In this document: in pieces, positions 25,301 through 36,660 of the stretch | How the letters are laid out: each line of letters opens with the position of its first letter | How positions within the stretch are numbered: position 1 is the first letter of the stretch | Assembly (NCBI GenBank): GCA_003864495.1 | Contig: ML133454.1 | Span: 2,771,233-2,835,232 of the forward strand | From: Nemopilema nomurai | Taxonomy: Eukaryota > Cnidaria > Scyphozoa > Rhizostomeae > Rhizostomatidae | Direction of reading: 5' to 3' | Length of the DNA stretch: 64,000 nucleotides | Notes under the pieces: model-generated | Databases searched by the model: none | The model's input: the letters and a program-made list of their open reading frames with translations, nothing else | What the model was told of the DNA's origin: nothing | Program-made: the position numbers and the translations under genes

Positions 25301-26023
25301 AGAACAAAATAAGATAATTCACAAGGAATGCAGAAAATTTAAGTGCAAACACATCATAACAGGACATCTTTTCATGCAGTAAACAACCACTTCATTTAAC
25401 AACATCAAAAACTAGCTCAGATTAATTTGTGAACTTGTGAGACAACTGCAACTATTTTCTTTCCCTCATTTGCACTCTGACCAGTACACCTTTTCTTGAT
25501 AGATTTCAATGAACAGGACTTCACAAAACACTGACAATTGACCCTATTCATGACAGTAATATCTATCTAAAACATACATTCTGAAAATAAAGTCTTAGAG
25601 GAAAGATAAAGGATATTTCAGTTTGTTTAATGCCATTTACTCTCTTAGTTCCTCCTGAGAGTCTCCTTCACACAATTCATTATATAAATATACACATATG
25701 TCTCCCCACTTGTTTTATATTCATTCAATTATGCGTAGTAATGAAATTTTGTAATTGATAATTCGTATGTAGTGGGATTATCAAAATATTAAACTGAAAT
25801 TTCTAGCATAAAATGCTGATAAGATGCTGGTAAAGAAAAATTCTTGGGGAAGAGAAGGGCATCAAAAATGATAGATGACAAAATAAAACATCGCACGTAC
25901 AGATGAGCTATGGGTTTTCAGCCCCCTGCCTGTTATCTGGGACCCAAAGACCTGGAAGTAAATGTTCTCGCTCTTCTTCTCTTTGATACTCATTTGCCTA
26001 AGTTGTTTCCTTAATTCCGCCAT
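13395..26023 (-). CDS. TRPC4AP: TRPC4AP (TRUSS), TRPC4-associated protein
   Basis: Scaffold protein reported in vertebrates to bind TRPC channels and TNF receptor 1 and to act as a substrate receptor of DDB1-CUL4 ligases. Exons: 26023-25901, 25289-25155, 24222-24097, 23800-23719, 23377-23316, 23149-23064, 21117-21050, 20802-20692, 19904-19845, 19584-19522, 19282-19166, 19055-18976, 18766-18701, 18601-18522, 18397-18343, 17980-17922, 17278-17219, 16462-16397, 16092-16012, 15819-15729, 15112-14972, 14753-14538, 14273-14193, 13881-13838, 13617-13395. The sum is 2,376 nt, 791 aa, close to the vertebrate length, and all phases close. Family signatures: SQITGRGL, LIDLFGG, FASFCRILSIVIADID, HNHSEAEDCDCTP, ALKIQFLRFVHSFCDH, SSFDLLGELMKFNEEAFRRFN, ENVSCLNTTLIFLMF, SSCIEFDHW. 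The ATG at 26023 is the only in-frame ATG after the upstream stop and has a good context (GTCATGG). Identity is very secure. Confidence 0.95.
15216..15577. mobile_element. MITE with TA target duplication in a TRPC4AP intron
   Basis: The left end CTGTAAATGCTTCAATTAACGC and the right end (reverse complement CCGTAAATCCTCGAATAATTGC) form imperfect inverted repeats flanked by TA on both sides, which suggests a Tc1/mariner-type non-autonomous element of about 360 bp. The interior holds several inverted GCCCC/AACGCC segments and no gene. It is in the intron between exons 15112-14972 and 15819-15729. Confidence 0.65.
21759..21862. mobile_element. Fragment related to the 15.2-kb MITE
   Basis: Begins CCGTAAGTCCTCGAATAAG, matching the terminal repeat of the element at 15216-15577, and carries two inverted CTTATTCGAGGG-like copies close by. 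It looks like a partial or internally deleted copy in a TRPC4AP intron. Only one end is clear. Confidence 0.45.
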
Positions 26024-27901
26024 GACGATCAATCCTTCTTGATTCACGAATTTCCAATAATGGATATACTCAAAATTGAAGTGGCTATCGTGCGAAACCT
26101 CCTTTTCTAGAATTTCTTCACCGCCGGGATCACCTCGCAACCCATAGCTGATTTCTTAATGGGACTGATGCCCCAGATTGACGCATTCATACGTTTGGAA
26201 ACATCGTCCTTTTGGCTACCATGACATCGTGCGTTCTACGAAGCGACACCAAAGTCCGTGATAATAAAAATCGATATTCAGAAATATTCAGCACTGATAT
26301 GACAAACGTCTTCTAATATAAGTGCACTACGTCTTTCGATATTGCACTAAATTTGTCTCCAACCGTAGTTACAACAATATCGGTAACATAATATATTATT
26401 AACTGCGTTTCGATTCCAGGGCCTCACATTCATGTCGAGGCTATTGATATCAACGCCAATAGCTGTAGTCACCGCGGAGCACATTTTAAAAAAACCCTTT
26501 TCGAAAAACACACAAGTGAGCAAAAGCCCTGTACTTCAATGCTAATTAATGTTTATTACACAATGTTAATTCAAGCAGGGATGCAGATAATATGACGGCT
26601 AATTTTTATTGCACACTGAACCGTCATTGACAACCGTAAATGGAACAAAAGAGAAACTCGTCTAGCAGACTCGAATGGATTGAAAGATTTCTACACTTGA
26701 AACAAGTTTAATATTTCTTTTAAAGTATGCTTTGTTGCTGCTTTTTATAGACAAGTTGCGTTCTTGTGTATCAAAATGTAATCATACATAAACTGAACAC
26801 ATAGCCGGTAGTTATGACTTCACTGGAGATATGCCCAGTAGCGGCACCATGGGGAGGGGGCACGTCCCCCAGTTGTCGCCAGGATCAATTCGTCTAAATT
26901 CGAGGCAAGACTTAAGGGGGGAGGGTGTGGTTAAGATCTTTGTGAGTTACTTCCATTTTCCCTGAAACTGTCACCTTAGGAAGCGCCACATCAGATAAGG
27001 CAAAATTACTTGATAAAATTGACAAAGAACCAATATTTCTTGCAAGTTATCTTTTGTTGAATGCTGTCATAATGAAACAGAATGATGTGTTGATAGATCA
27101 TTGGTTTTTCAACTGAATTTCTGATCTCAAAACATACTTTTGCTTTATAACTAGTGATAGGCATAATCTTCTAAGCTGAATTTTAAACTAATATATATAT
27201 ATATATATATATATTTATATGGGAGCCCAAGTAATACACACTCCAGATCCAGGTAATAACAGATCTTTGTTAACAGAAAGTGTAAAGAGGTCATACACAA
27301 TATGAACACCCTTGTGAGAGGGAGTGCCAGTTAGCTAAACATAATGAAGGATGGTCTCCAGTCCCCTCCCATCTTACCTGCAGATATATTTTGGGTGAGG
27401 GCATCCCCTGTTCAAGCACATTCAAAACATTCAAGTGTTCTTACAAGTCGATCTCTATCTAAACAGGTCAGTTTGAAACCTGATGGTATCAAATAATGTT
27501 TTGTGCATGTCTAGAGGTGTTCATTTCTTTGTTAAGATGACCAGACTTGCTGATATCTTTCTGAGCTATGAAAATATCATTTTGCTAGCACTATTATACA
27601 GGCTAAGCAAAGTTAAAAAAATTGTCAAAATTTGGACACTTTGTCAAATTCAAAAAGTACTATTTAAAAAGAAAATTTTGGAAAGTCTTATTTTGAAAAA
27701 GCAGTGACAACTCTGCATGTGACAGAAATAATTTATAGTTAACAACATACATAGGAAACTTGCAGCTGCCATTTATCTTTAAATTTTGGCAAAAAGGCAT
27801 TGAAAGTCAACCTAAACATTCTTGAGAAACCAACTTTTAAATTATTCAGTCAACTTTGCATAAAAACATTAACAGTTAAAGGGTGACTAACAAAGCTATT
27901 T
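26024..27901. other. Intergenic upstream of TRPC4AP
   Basis: Upstream region of TRPC4AP and DNA leading to the retrotransposon cluster. No gene recognised. A GC-rich patch at 26836-26940 (AGTAGCGGCACCATGGGG) resembles a transposon end, but no partner end was found. An (AT)n run is at 27190-27214. Confidence 0.55.
27190..27214. repeat. (AT)n microsatellite
   Basis: About twelve uninterrupted AT dinucleotides. Confidence 0.9.
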
Positions 27902-30454
27902 AATAATAATAATGGAAACATTTCATTTTCAATTCAACTTAAACTACAACTACAAATCTCACTATTACAAGGTAATTTGCAATTGGCTAGCCTGGTTTTA
28001 CAAGAAAAAACTATAACAATCGTAAGGTAAAAGGAAAAACTGAGAAAAATAAAATAAAATAAAACAACTAAAGTTAAAAAGGATGTAATTCCGGATTTGT
28101 CCATGGCTTATTTTTGCAACAAAATATGTAGTACGTAGTACGGATGGCAATGTTGGAAAGTTTAGAAATGAGATACTGTTTTTGTTGCTGATCGATGGAG
28201 AGAGAGTCACACATTTTGAAGAATGAATTGCAGGAATTGCCGAAGATGCCAAGAGAGCTCATAGAAAGATTAACAAAGGAGACACATTTGAACTGCCGCT
28301 GTAAACCAGATAAGAGAGGAGCATACTTGCTGTGTTTTCTTGTAGCATTTGTCTCAAGATTTAGCCAACAGTTAGCTCTAAAATGTAGAGGTAATTGTTG
28401 TTAGTCCTCAAGAGAAGATCAGGGCGAAGGTTTTCTCCAGTTATGATTGATGGTGAAAGAAAGCCAGGTATATCAGCGTAGATAGTAGATTCATTGACAG
28501 CTTTTAGTGACGTAGCTAGAAAGTTTAGGATAGAGTTATGTCGCCAGGTGTATCGGCCTTGTTCCAGATATGTTTTGCAGCCAGCAACAACATGAAGAAG
28601 TGTTTCTGGCAGAAAACAGAAAGAACAGTCAGAGGTCTGGCTCAAGTTCCATTTTTTCAGGTTTTTCTGTGTGGCAAGGGTATTGTTCAGGTACCTTATG
28701 GTGAAATTGAAAATATTCTGAGGCATGCTACTTTGCACCTTGGACCAAAGTTTGTTTATTTGTGGAAGATTCTGGTTAAAGAGATGTGATAATAAAGATC
28801 CTTGGGAGGTTAGGATGTTTTGCAGACGATCTTTATGCTCATGCTGGACAGCCTTTAATGCTTCTTTGGTGTTCCTATATATATCATATTGTATATTTGT
28901 GCCACTGCTGGTATTTTTCCATAAAGAGCGAATGTTATCGTTTGGTGAAGATTTCAATGCGTTTCGTAAAACTGTTTGACACTGTAGGAATTTGGTGGAT
29001 GGTAAAGTTAGGCTGAGTCCAAACTGGTTTTTAGAAAGAATAATGCTACTCAAGGTAGCACTTATTGGGAGGTCGAGCCACTGGCGGATGTATTTGGATA
29101 CAAGGTTGTCAAGATTCTCGACAACCCACGTCTTTGAAAGATCTGCTACAGTAAGGTTCCAGGAAATTTTAGAAAGAACGAAGTTGTGAAAAGACGTAGC
29201 TTATTTTTTGCATGAAGAGGCTGGGAATCGATTTGTTTAAGCATGTTTGACAGTGATGATAAAAGGTCAGATTTATGTTCTTGGTTTGTCATTTCAAAGT
29301 CAAAATGACGACCGAGGTATTTGAAAGAGTTTCCATTCGAGACAGATGGGATAGGTTTGTTGTTTATGAAAAGCTTAGGTTGATACTGAAGAGAACGTGT
29401 GGAAAATTTCTTTATTCCAAAAGTGATGCATTTATCGACACGTATGATCATGTTAGCCCATTGGCACCAGCGAGTGAAACATTCAGTAGAAGTTGGTTTT
29501 CTCTTCTTGCTGGTGATAAACGGCAGCATCGTCTGCGAATTGAAACCAATGGACTGGTTGAAACATACGGTCGTTCTGATCAGGTAGGGAAAACCCTAAC
29601 TGTTTGTATTTTTCAGCTTTTATGTACTGTATGAATGTGTTGAAGCATAGATTAAATAGTAAGGGACTGAGGCAGTCGCCTTGAAGCACACCACGACGGA
29701 CTGGAATAGCAGGAGTATTATAGTGGCTTGTGATGATAGAGGTTTTAAAATCGGTGTAAAGGCTAGAGATAAGAAGCTGTATGTTGTCAGGGATATGATG
29801 ATAAGACAGTATAGTGGGTATCAAATTATGATGTACTTCGCCAAAGGCATTTTTGAGATCAAGAAGAGTGACAACCAGCGAGCGCTGTTTTGTACGTGCT
29901 TTGTCGATAATGTGAGCCATCATTGAAGTATGTTCAAGAGTGCCAGAGATGTTAGACGTGAAGCCTTTTTGAATTTGATGTTCAATATAGCCATTTATTT
30001 TTAAAAAATCAAACATGAAGTCACGCAAGCAAGAAGTAAATATTTTTAGTGGTACTGACTCAAGTGTTATGGGCCTGAAATTAGATGGATCTTCCACGCT
30101 ATCCTTTTTGTGGATTAAGATAGTGCATGCCTTTTTCCATTCATTTGGAATATCTCCGGAAAGCCATATAACACGGAAAATTTCAGTAAGTTTACTACGT
30201 AGATAAGGACAATGTTTGAAGACAATGATAGAGATCTTATCCAAGGGGCAAGGAGAAGCAGAAGACTTCATTCGGCGAATTATTGTTGTAATTTGCTGAT
30301 ATGAAGGAGGCTCTGACGGAAAAGGGTGATCAGGCTCTTGAGAAGTGGGTATCCAAGATGGTATTGAAAAACATTGCGTAGGTGAAAGAGAGGAAAGAGC
30401 TTTTAGAAAGTACTGAGTGCATATATCATTAGGAAATAATAATACTGAGTGCAT
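27902..30454 (-). mobile_element. 5'-truncated, decayed non-LTR retrotransposon with restriction-like endonuclease
   Basis: The reverse transcriptase lies at 30454-29483: TILIHKKDSVEDPSNFRPITL, LLDLKNAFGEVHHNLI, VLQGDCLSPLLFN and the catalytic box FADDAAV. A frameshift near 29500 moves the reading to 29529-29146 and another leads into 29053-28361. There a zinc knuckle of the form C-x2-C-x7-H-x4-C (CSFCFLPETLLHVVAGC) is followed by RPDLLL and ELTVG, the PD...E core of the restriction-like endonuclease of R2/NeSL-class elements. A last shift follows ELTVG and the C-terminus ends near 28074. A short ATT repeat at 27901-27912 may be the 3' tail. Three or more frameshifts make it inactive. The N-terminal zinc-finger/Myb region is missing, so it is 5'-truncated. 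Such elements often insert at fixed sites; this copy lies in plain intergenic DNA. Confidence 0.85.
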
Positions 30455-32465
30455 AATAATAATAATAATAATACAAATATTTACAGAGGATGGCCTCAGT
30501 CACTCGAGGGTGCTTTTCATGAGGGTCCTCTATTTAACTAATTATATCAATTTAGTAAAAAATTACAAAATTAAAAAAAGTTCATCATAATGGATAAAAT
30601 CAGTTCACATTGTCCAAAACCTTTGTTTAAAAATATAAAAAGTTCCTGCCAACTTAATGTTTGTGTCCAGTTTATTCCAGTCATCAACAAACAGATAGGA
30701 TGACACTTGCTTCCCCCAATTTGTCCTTATATTAGATAGATGGTATTGCTCTTTGTTTCTTGTCTGGATGTTATGCAAATCGTGTCCTGTTTTATTGCTT
30801 AAAGTGTAACTTATATCGTTTTTTTTTCGACTTGTAAATGGTGGCACATCGATGGAACTTTCGTCTGATATCTAGAGATTTCCAGTGCAGTAAATTTAAG
30901 GCCTTCGTGCTTGAGTCATTTGGTTTCATGTTCAATACCAGTTTGGCATATTTGTTATGAAGAACTTGCAGAGTCTTCATCGTACATTGGTTATTTCTAT
31001 CCCCCCAAACAGTATCTCCATAATCAAACAATGGTATTATCATAGTATTTACCAAAGTTAAACGTTGTGCCCTGGGGATTAGATGACTAATTATTTTTAA
31101 CAAACCTATTCTTTTTTCTACTTTTTGCTGCAATGAAACAATGTGATCCTCCCATGTCATATTTTCATTTATTATTATACCAAGATATTTATAACTTGTT
31201 TCTCGACTTAGTTCGTCTCCTGATTTTCAATGTCATATCTTTGAAACGCTTTAACTGCTGCTTTCCTCCAACCACAACAAACTTTAATTTAGTGATTTTT
31301 AACGTCAGTCGATGGTCGTTTAGCCATTCTTTCACTAGAGCCAAGTCCTCATTCATCTTATTTTGGATTTCATTACAGTTTTTCCCCGAGTAATAGATTA
31401 CTGAGTCATCTGCAAACAAGAATGTGTTCGAGTATTTTAATGATAACGGCAAGTCGTTGATAAAAACAAGAAAAAGTAAGGGACCTAAAACTGATCCTTG
31501 AGGTACTCCAATCGTTACGTTTCGTTTCAGTGAGAGAGCGTCCCCAACCGACGTTTGCTGTGATCTCTGACTAAGATAGGAGCGAAACCACTTCAGACAA
31601 GCTGTAGAAACACCATATTCTGTCAATTTCAAAAGCAACAAAGAATGATCGACTGTGTCGAAGGCTTTTTTCAAGTCTACGTACACAACACTAGATACAT
31701 GACCTTTGTCCATGCTTTCAAGGAGGCTGTCCGTAAATTGTAAAAGAGCAGAGCTTGTAGACATTTTGTTTCTTAATCCGAACTGATCTTTGAAGAGGAG
31801 ATTGTTTACTTGCAAGAATTCGTAAAACTGCTTATGAACTGCTCGCTCGATTATCTTGCTTATTGTCGGTAAGATGGAAATGGGTCTGTAATTGTCACAG
31901 TTACTCTTATCTCCACTCTTGAATAGAGCTACAACTTTTGCCGATTTCCAGTTTTGGGAAATTTGCCTTCAAAAATGATTTGTTTATTAGGGCTTGTAGG
32001 GATGGTGCAATGATGTCAGCGGAGTGTTTCAATAACCTTGCGCTTATTTTGTCTAAGCCAATTGCTTTGTTTGTTTTTAAGTTTTGCAGTTGGATTTTCA
32101 CGAAATTGCTTGTTACGAGATCCAGTTGAAAACTCTCATCAGTTTTCTTTTGCAAAATTCCTCTTCCATCTTTATTTCCTTTCCCAAAGGCCTTTGCGAT
32201 TTTTTGACCTATAGTTGTAAAATGTTTGTTGAACACTTCAGCAACTTGAACTGGTTTAGAAAGGACTTTCTTTCCGGATTTGATAACAGAAACAGAATGG
32301 TTGGCTGACTGAGGAAGGGCATCTTTTAGGGATTTCCACATACGCGAACTGTCGTTTTTGTTCTCATCAATCATTTTGCAAAAGTTCTCTGATTTCAGCC
32401 TCTTCTCCAAACGATTTATGTGATTGTGCAAGCTTCTGTACATTTGCCAATGATACAGGGACCTA

Positions 32466-32743
32466 CAATGCCCGCCAAAAGTGTTGGAACAGTCCAATCA
32501 TCTTTCCTACTAAACGTCTCCCCTCCCCCATATACAATGTTGGTTTCCGACTGGAAAATGACAACAAATGTATGTTGGAGCGCAGATTGTGTAACCCATG
32601 TTTAGCGACATGTTCACCTACCTTCACAACATTGTTTAAGGGGGGAGGGGGTTCTGTCTGCTAAAAATAGGGAATTGAAGTGAAAATATGCATTTATTAC
32701 GAGTAGAAAATCTCGGTGTTCCAACTACTTTTGGCGGGCATTA
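32466..32743. mobile_element. 278-bp inverted-repeat element (MITE) inside the PHD/APE LINE
   Basis: Ends CAATGCCCGCCAAAAGT and, as reverse complement, TAATGCCCGCCAAAAGT, continuing as a roughly 24-bp inverted repeat ending GGAAC, with TA on each side. It is non-coding with G-rich and C-rich internal patches. It separates the endonuclease and RT parts of the LINE, so it inserted after the LINE did. TA flanks suggest Tc1/mariner-type mobilisation. Confidence 0.8.
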
Positions 32744-33968
32744 TAGTTTTTCGTCCCTTTGATTGATGGTAGTGTCTTTAACGTCTCAGTTGCAGGACTT
32801 CATTTGTAACCCAAGGTGTTTTAAAACCTTTTACTCTTTGTTTCTTGATAGGCGCATGCTTATCCGCAACTCTGTTGAAAAGTGATTCCCAATGCGTGGC
32901 AGCCTCATCAATACAACCAATTGAATTTTTTTCATTCCAAGGCATTTCTTTCAGATCGCTGCAAAACTGATCTTTGTTATACTTTTTATAAGATCGATAT
33001 TCAATTATGCGAAAAGGTGTCTTGGGAACACCACCTTTCAGAACGCAAACAACGATGCTGTGGTTACTCAAGTGGGTATCATTCACTTCCCATTGAACAA
33101 CTCTGTGTTTATTGTTAACGCAAATGAAGTCTATTAGAGTTTCTGAATATTCAGTCACCCTTGTCGCTTTTTCGATTATTTGATGCAAGTCATGAGACAA
33201 TAAAAATGATTTGAAAGATCGCTGCAACTTGGAGCCCTTTTTACTGGAAAAATCAATATTGAAGTCTCCCATAATAACAAACTCGTTTTTGGTTGTATCG
33301 AGATTTGTAAATGAGTTTCTCAATGCTTCAATAAACTTGTAAGGGTCAAAGTTCGGGGGTCTGTAGAAAGTTCCGATGATCATTGGTCTGCATCGCGATC
33401 TTTCGATTTTTATCAATTTTCCCTCGATATCAGCATCTAGTACGTTTTGTAGAGGTACAACTTTTAGGCAACTTTTCACGTAAGTAATGACTCCACCGCC
33501 TTCGGATTTACCCTTCGTCCCTCTGTCCTCACGGAAGATCGAATAACCCTCAATTTCAAGCTCGTCATCATCAATATCTGATGTTAGCCAAGTTTCAGTT
33601 AAACCAAGTACATCGAGAGAGGTATGCTGCAGTAATTCCTTCACGGAGTCCAACTTATTGTATAGTCTGTTTATATTCAGATGGGCTATTTTCAGGCCGC
33701 GTCTTAATTTTAGGAACATATATTTTGGCCCTCCTGCCTCATTTCGTGTATCATTTATCGTTTTTCCAATGTTTTGATCTGTGAACGTATTTGGAAACAG
33801 GCAACGGATGCAGTCCCATCGAGCACTAGGTTTTCCTAATTCTTCATACTCCACGTTTGACATGCCGATACACTTCGTATGGTACCATGAATCGCAGCAG
33901 TCACACAATATTGCCTTCTTTCTGCATCCTGTAGAACAAATTGAGCAAGGATCTTTTTCTCTTCTTGT

Positions 33969-33995
33969 CGGTCCTGGGTTCAACTGTATGTCTCC
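33969..33995 (-). other. 2A-like ribosome-skipping peptide in the LINE
   Basis: Encodes GDIQLNPGP directly after a hydrophobic run (CAWYLILLS). The D-x-x-x-N-P-G-P core, with cleavage expected between the last G and P, is the 2A motif known from some APE-type LINEs of invertebrates. The second acidic position of the classical motif is Gln here. It lies about 40 residues after the ATG at 34115 and just before the PHD finger, so it would release a short N-terminal peptide. Confidence 0.7.
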
Positions 33996-34574
33996 CGATA
34001 GTAAGATCAGGTACCAAGCACACATACTTAAGTTGGTGAGGCGAAGCACATTTCTCAACTTGTCGCTGCGGGAAAGGTCTTTCCTTAGGCCACTTTTTGA
34101 CACGCCAGCATTCATTCGCAAATCGTTTCTTCCAGGGTAAGATTTGGCATCCAGTTTCAAACTTAGACACGCAAAACAGGCTTTACATTTTGCAGTGGAG
34201 TTCACTTTATATCACTGGGTACTTTGCAATATCAAGGTCAAATACACTAAAAATATCACAGAGCAAAGAATTTGACGCCTGACTTCCATTATGCTTCCAA
34301 TTCAATCTTTTCAATCAATTTCATAATAAATTTCTGAATATAAAAGTTTACAAAAACTTACATCTTTAGTTGACAGTTAACAAAAATCATTTACATCTTT
34401 TCAAACTTACAAAAATCAAACATAAGATTCTTAAGTGAGGCAATTTGCAACAACATTTAAAAATTGAGTCAATACCTATACATTCTATGAATTACTTTAT
34501 AAAAACAGCATAAACCAAATGTCTACAATCAATTGAATATAATGCCCTACTTCTGAAACTGGACATATTTCTGA

Positions 34575-34580
34575 TTTATT
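34575..34580 (-). promoter_or_regulatory. Polyadenylation signal AATAAA of the Rab-like gene
   Basis: AATAAA on the minus strand 16 bases after the TAA stop at 34596-34598, which implies a very short 3' untranslated region. Confidence 0.6.
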
Positions 34581-34595
34581 TTAATCTGCAGTCTG

Positions 34596-36438
34596 TTAGC
34601 AACATGACTTTTCTTTGCCGTCTTTTTCATCCAGTACAATATGGAACCCTTTATTTGAGTCTGGTTCACTAACATGATTCTTCTTAAGAGTTCTGGCAAT
34701 CGCTTCAAACATCTCATTGAAACCCTGACTGGTTTTTGAAGAAATGCAGAAAGAATTACTTAGAGGAATGTCATGCTTTTCGCAAAAGCCTGACACTGTT
34801 GATGACTTAACTTCCACATCATAATCATCAACATCAACTTTTGTACCAACAAGAAAATAAGTAGCATTTTGTGAATATCTTGCTGCATTTTCCTTCCAGC
34901 AAGGAAGTGTTCCTAATGAGGAAACATTGTTAACTGCATATGTCAGCAAAACACCATGTGCTCCCTTGTAGTGGTTTGAAGTCAAAGTACCAGCTTTTTC
35001 CATCCCACCAGTGTCCCAAAGTGATATCTATTTGAAAATTAATGAAAAAGCAGCATATAAATCAACAAGAACTTTAATCACCACCACAATCCATACAATA
35101 TAATAAGTAGAGTAATAAGTATAGTAATAGACTATTGAAAATGAATTACTCTCAAAATCTATCAATGTAAATGCATTTTATGTTAAAAAATACAGTCTTT
35201 CATCATTTTAGCTTTGAAAGGAGGAAACTTACAGAGGTTGAGTTTAATGAAAGCAAAGGTTTGAAGACTACTTTTTGTGGTCTATGAAATCATCATTAAG
35301 TTAAGGATTTCTAAGTATCCTCTTCTTCCTTCTGAATAATCATTTGATAATAGACAGCTTGTGGAAAAGGAATAAAAATTTGCAGACAACTTGAGATCCA
35401 GAATGAAAAAGACTTTGCTTTGAATACTAGACTGACAGCTAAAGCACTTTCAAATTTTCAGCACAGACAAAATTCAACATGAAGATTTTACTTCTATGAA
35501 TAAATCTAATTGAAAATTGCTAAAATTTAAGAATAATTTAAGAATAATACCAGGCTCAACCTTCATCAAGACTAAAATTTATCCTTAATCTGTGTTCTCC
35601 CCTAAAGCAAAACAACTGTAACTTTGACTCTTCATACATTACATAGATATTTGTATTTGTATATATTTGATCTTGTTGAAATTTATGATGAAGCCCTCAT
35701 CAGAATGATTTTATATTATTCTATGATGTTAAGGCATATTTACACCTTGTGTTGGGCTACAATAATTCAAGAGTAATCTTAGGCTCAAAATCGAAAATTT
35801 GTTTATCAAGGCTATTGAATATTGGGGCTCGAAAAAAATATGGCATTTATTTAAAAACGTGTGTAGGAATCTTTAATATAAGATTAGTATTAAGAGGTGC
35901 CATATTTCACAGCAATGTGCTTAAATAAAGTCATTTCCTCACTTTTTTAAGTTCTAGGTTGATAAGGCTTGCAATATATTTTTGCATAACCAGCGAAAAA
36001 TAAAATTCAAAGAAAGAAATCTTAGAAGGAAGCAGATGGTTCCGTGAGGATGGTTGATTCCAGGAACTAAAATTCTTAAATCCACAATTTTCTTTCTGGA
36101 CATTATCAACACGCAAAAAAACTTCCAATAATTAATCGTCCAACGTTTTATGAGAATGATTATTTTATAGTTTTGCCGCGGTTAAAATTTGGTACTAAGA
36201 AGAGGTATAAAGTCAGGAACTAGCACCTTTAGTTTGGGGGCCTAAACCAACTTACAAATACTTTTTCCTTGTCAATCTTCTTTTTGGCGTGATCCATTCC
36301 CTTAGTCCCGTTATAATTTTCATGGAACACATCATCTCTGAATCTCATAAAAATTGACGATTTTCCAGCTCCAAGTTCACCGACAAGAACGACTTTATAA
36401 CCTTCTTCTTTGCAGGCCTTCCCCTCCTGTCCTGCCAT
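34596..36438 (-). CDS. Divergent Rab-like small GTPase
   Basis: Two exons, 36438-36256 (61 codons, phase 0) and 35027-34596, give 204 aa, the usual Rab size. The P-loop is GELGAGKSS (residues about 20-28), followed by a weakly conserved switch I (NYNGTKGMD). The second exon opens with ISLWDTGGME, where Rabs have WDTAGQE: the catalytic Gln is Met. The guanine-specificity motif is GTKVD instead of GNKxD, and the SAK motif is ISSKT. The C-terminus ends KEKSCC, a geranylgeranylation-type double cysteine, so membrane attachment is expected. The fold is clear but the subfamily is not. The loss of the switch II Gln suggests slow or absent intrinsic GTP hydrolysis (inference). The ATG at 36438 has good context (GCCATGG in the antisense reading of the start region). 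Confidence 0.85.
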
Positions 36439-36660
36439 GGTTCTTCCACGACGACCAGTGTGAATTCCTCCTCCTCACCGGAGAGTTGCGTAGCGTGGCT
36501 GTTGGTCTCCCTGACCTACAAGGCAATGCAGCGGAATCAAACAAAAGAACAACGCAGCAAATTCAGGCACAAGGAATCACGAGGTGGGGTGACACATCGA
36601 GAGGAAGGACCAGGAAACTGCCTGATAAGCATAAAGCTTTTCAGTGTCCTAAAAATTACC

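Larger units (their letters stand above)
30455..34300 (-). mobile_element. Non-LTR retrotransposon (CR1/L2-like): 2A-like peptide, PHD finger, APE endonuclease, RT
   Basis: Order along the minus strand: 2A-like peptide (33969-33995); a PHD-type zinc finger starting DPCSICSTGC and ending WDCIRC; APE endonuclease (LKIAHLNINRL, LGLTETWL, FVIMGDFNIDF, THLSNHSIV) to about 32778; then the RT in pieces at 32497-31907 (NKAIGLDKISARLLK) and 31815-31189 (YVDLKKAFDTVDHSLLL, GVPQGSVLGPLLF, catalytic FADDSV); the C-terminus at 31160-30605. Stops or shifts near 32778, 31910, 31190 and 30800 and an inserted element at 32466-32743 make it inactive. It ends in an ATT microsatellite tail (30455-30475), as CR1/L2-like elements do. 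The first ATG of the main frame is at 34115; the 5' boundary is approximate. Confidence 0.88.

Noticed and set aside
26836..26940. Transposon end AGTAGCGGCACCATGGGG
   Set aside because: Resembles transposon termini, but no matching inverted partner or target duplication was found nearby.
28538..29634. Several plus-strand frames of 60-120 codons
   Set aside because: Antisense to the RT and endonuclease region of the minus-strand LINE, whose reading is supported by catalytic motifs.
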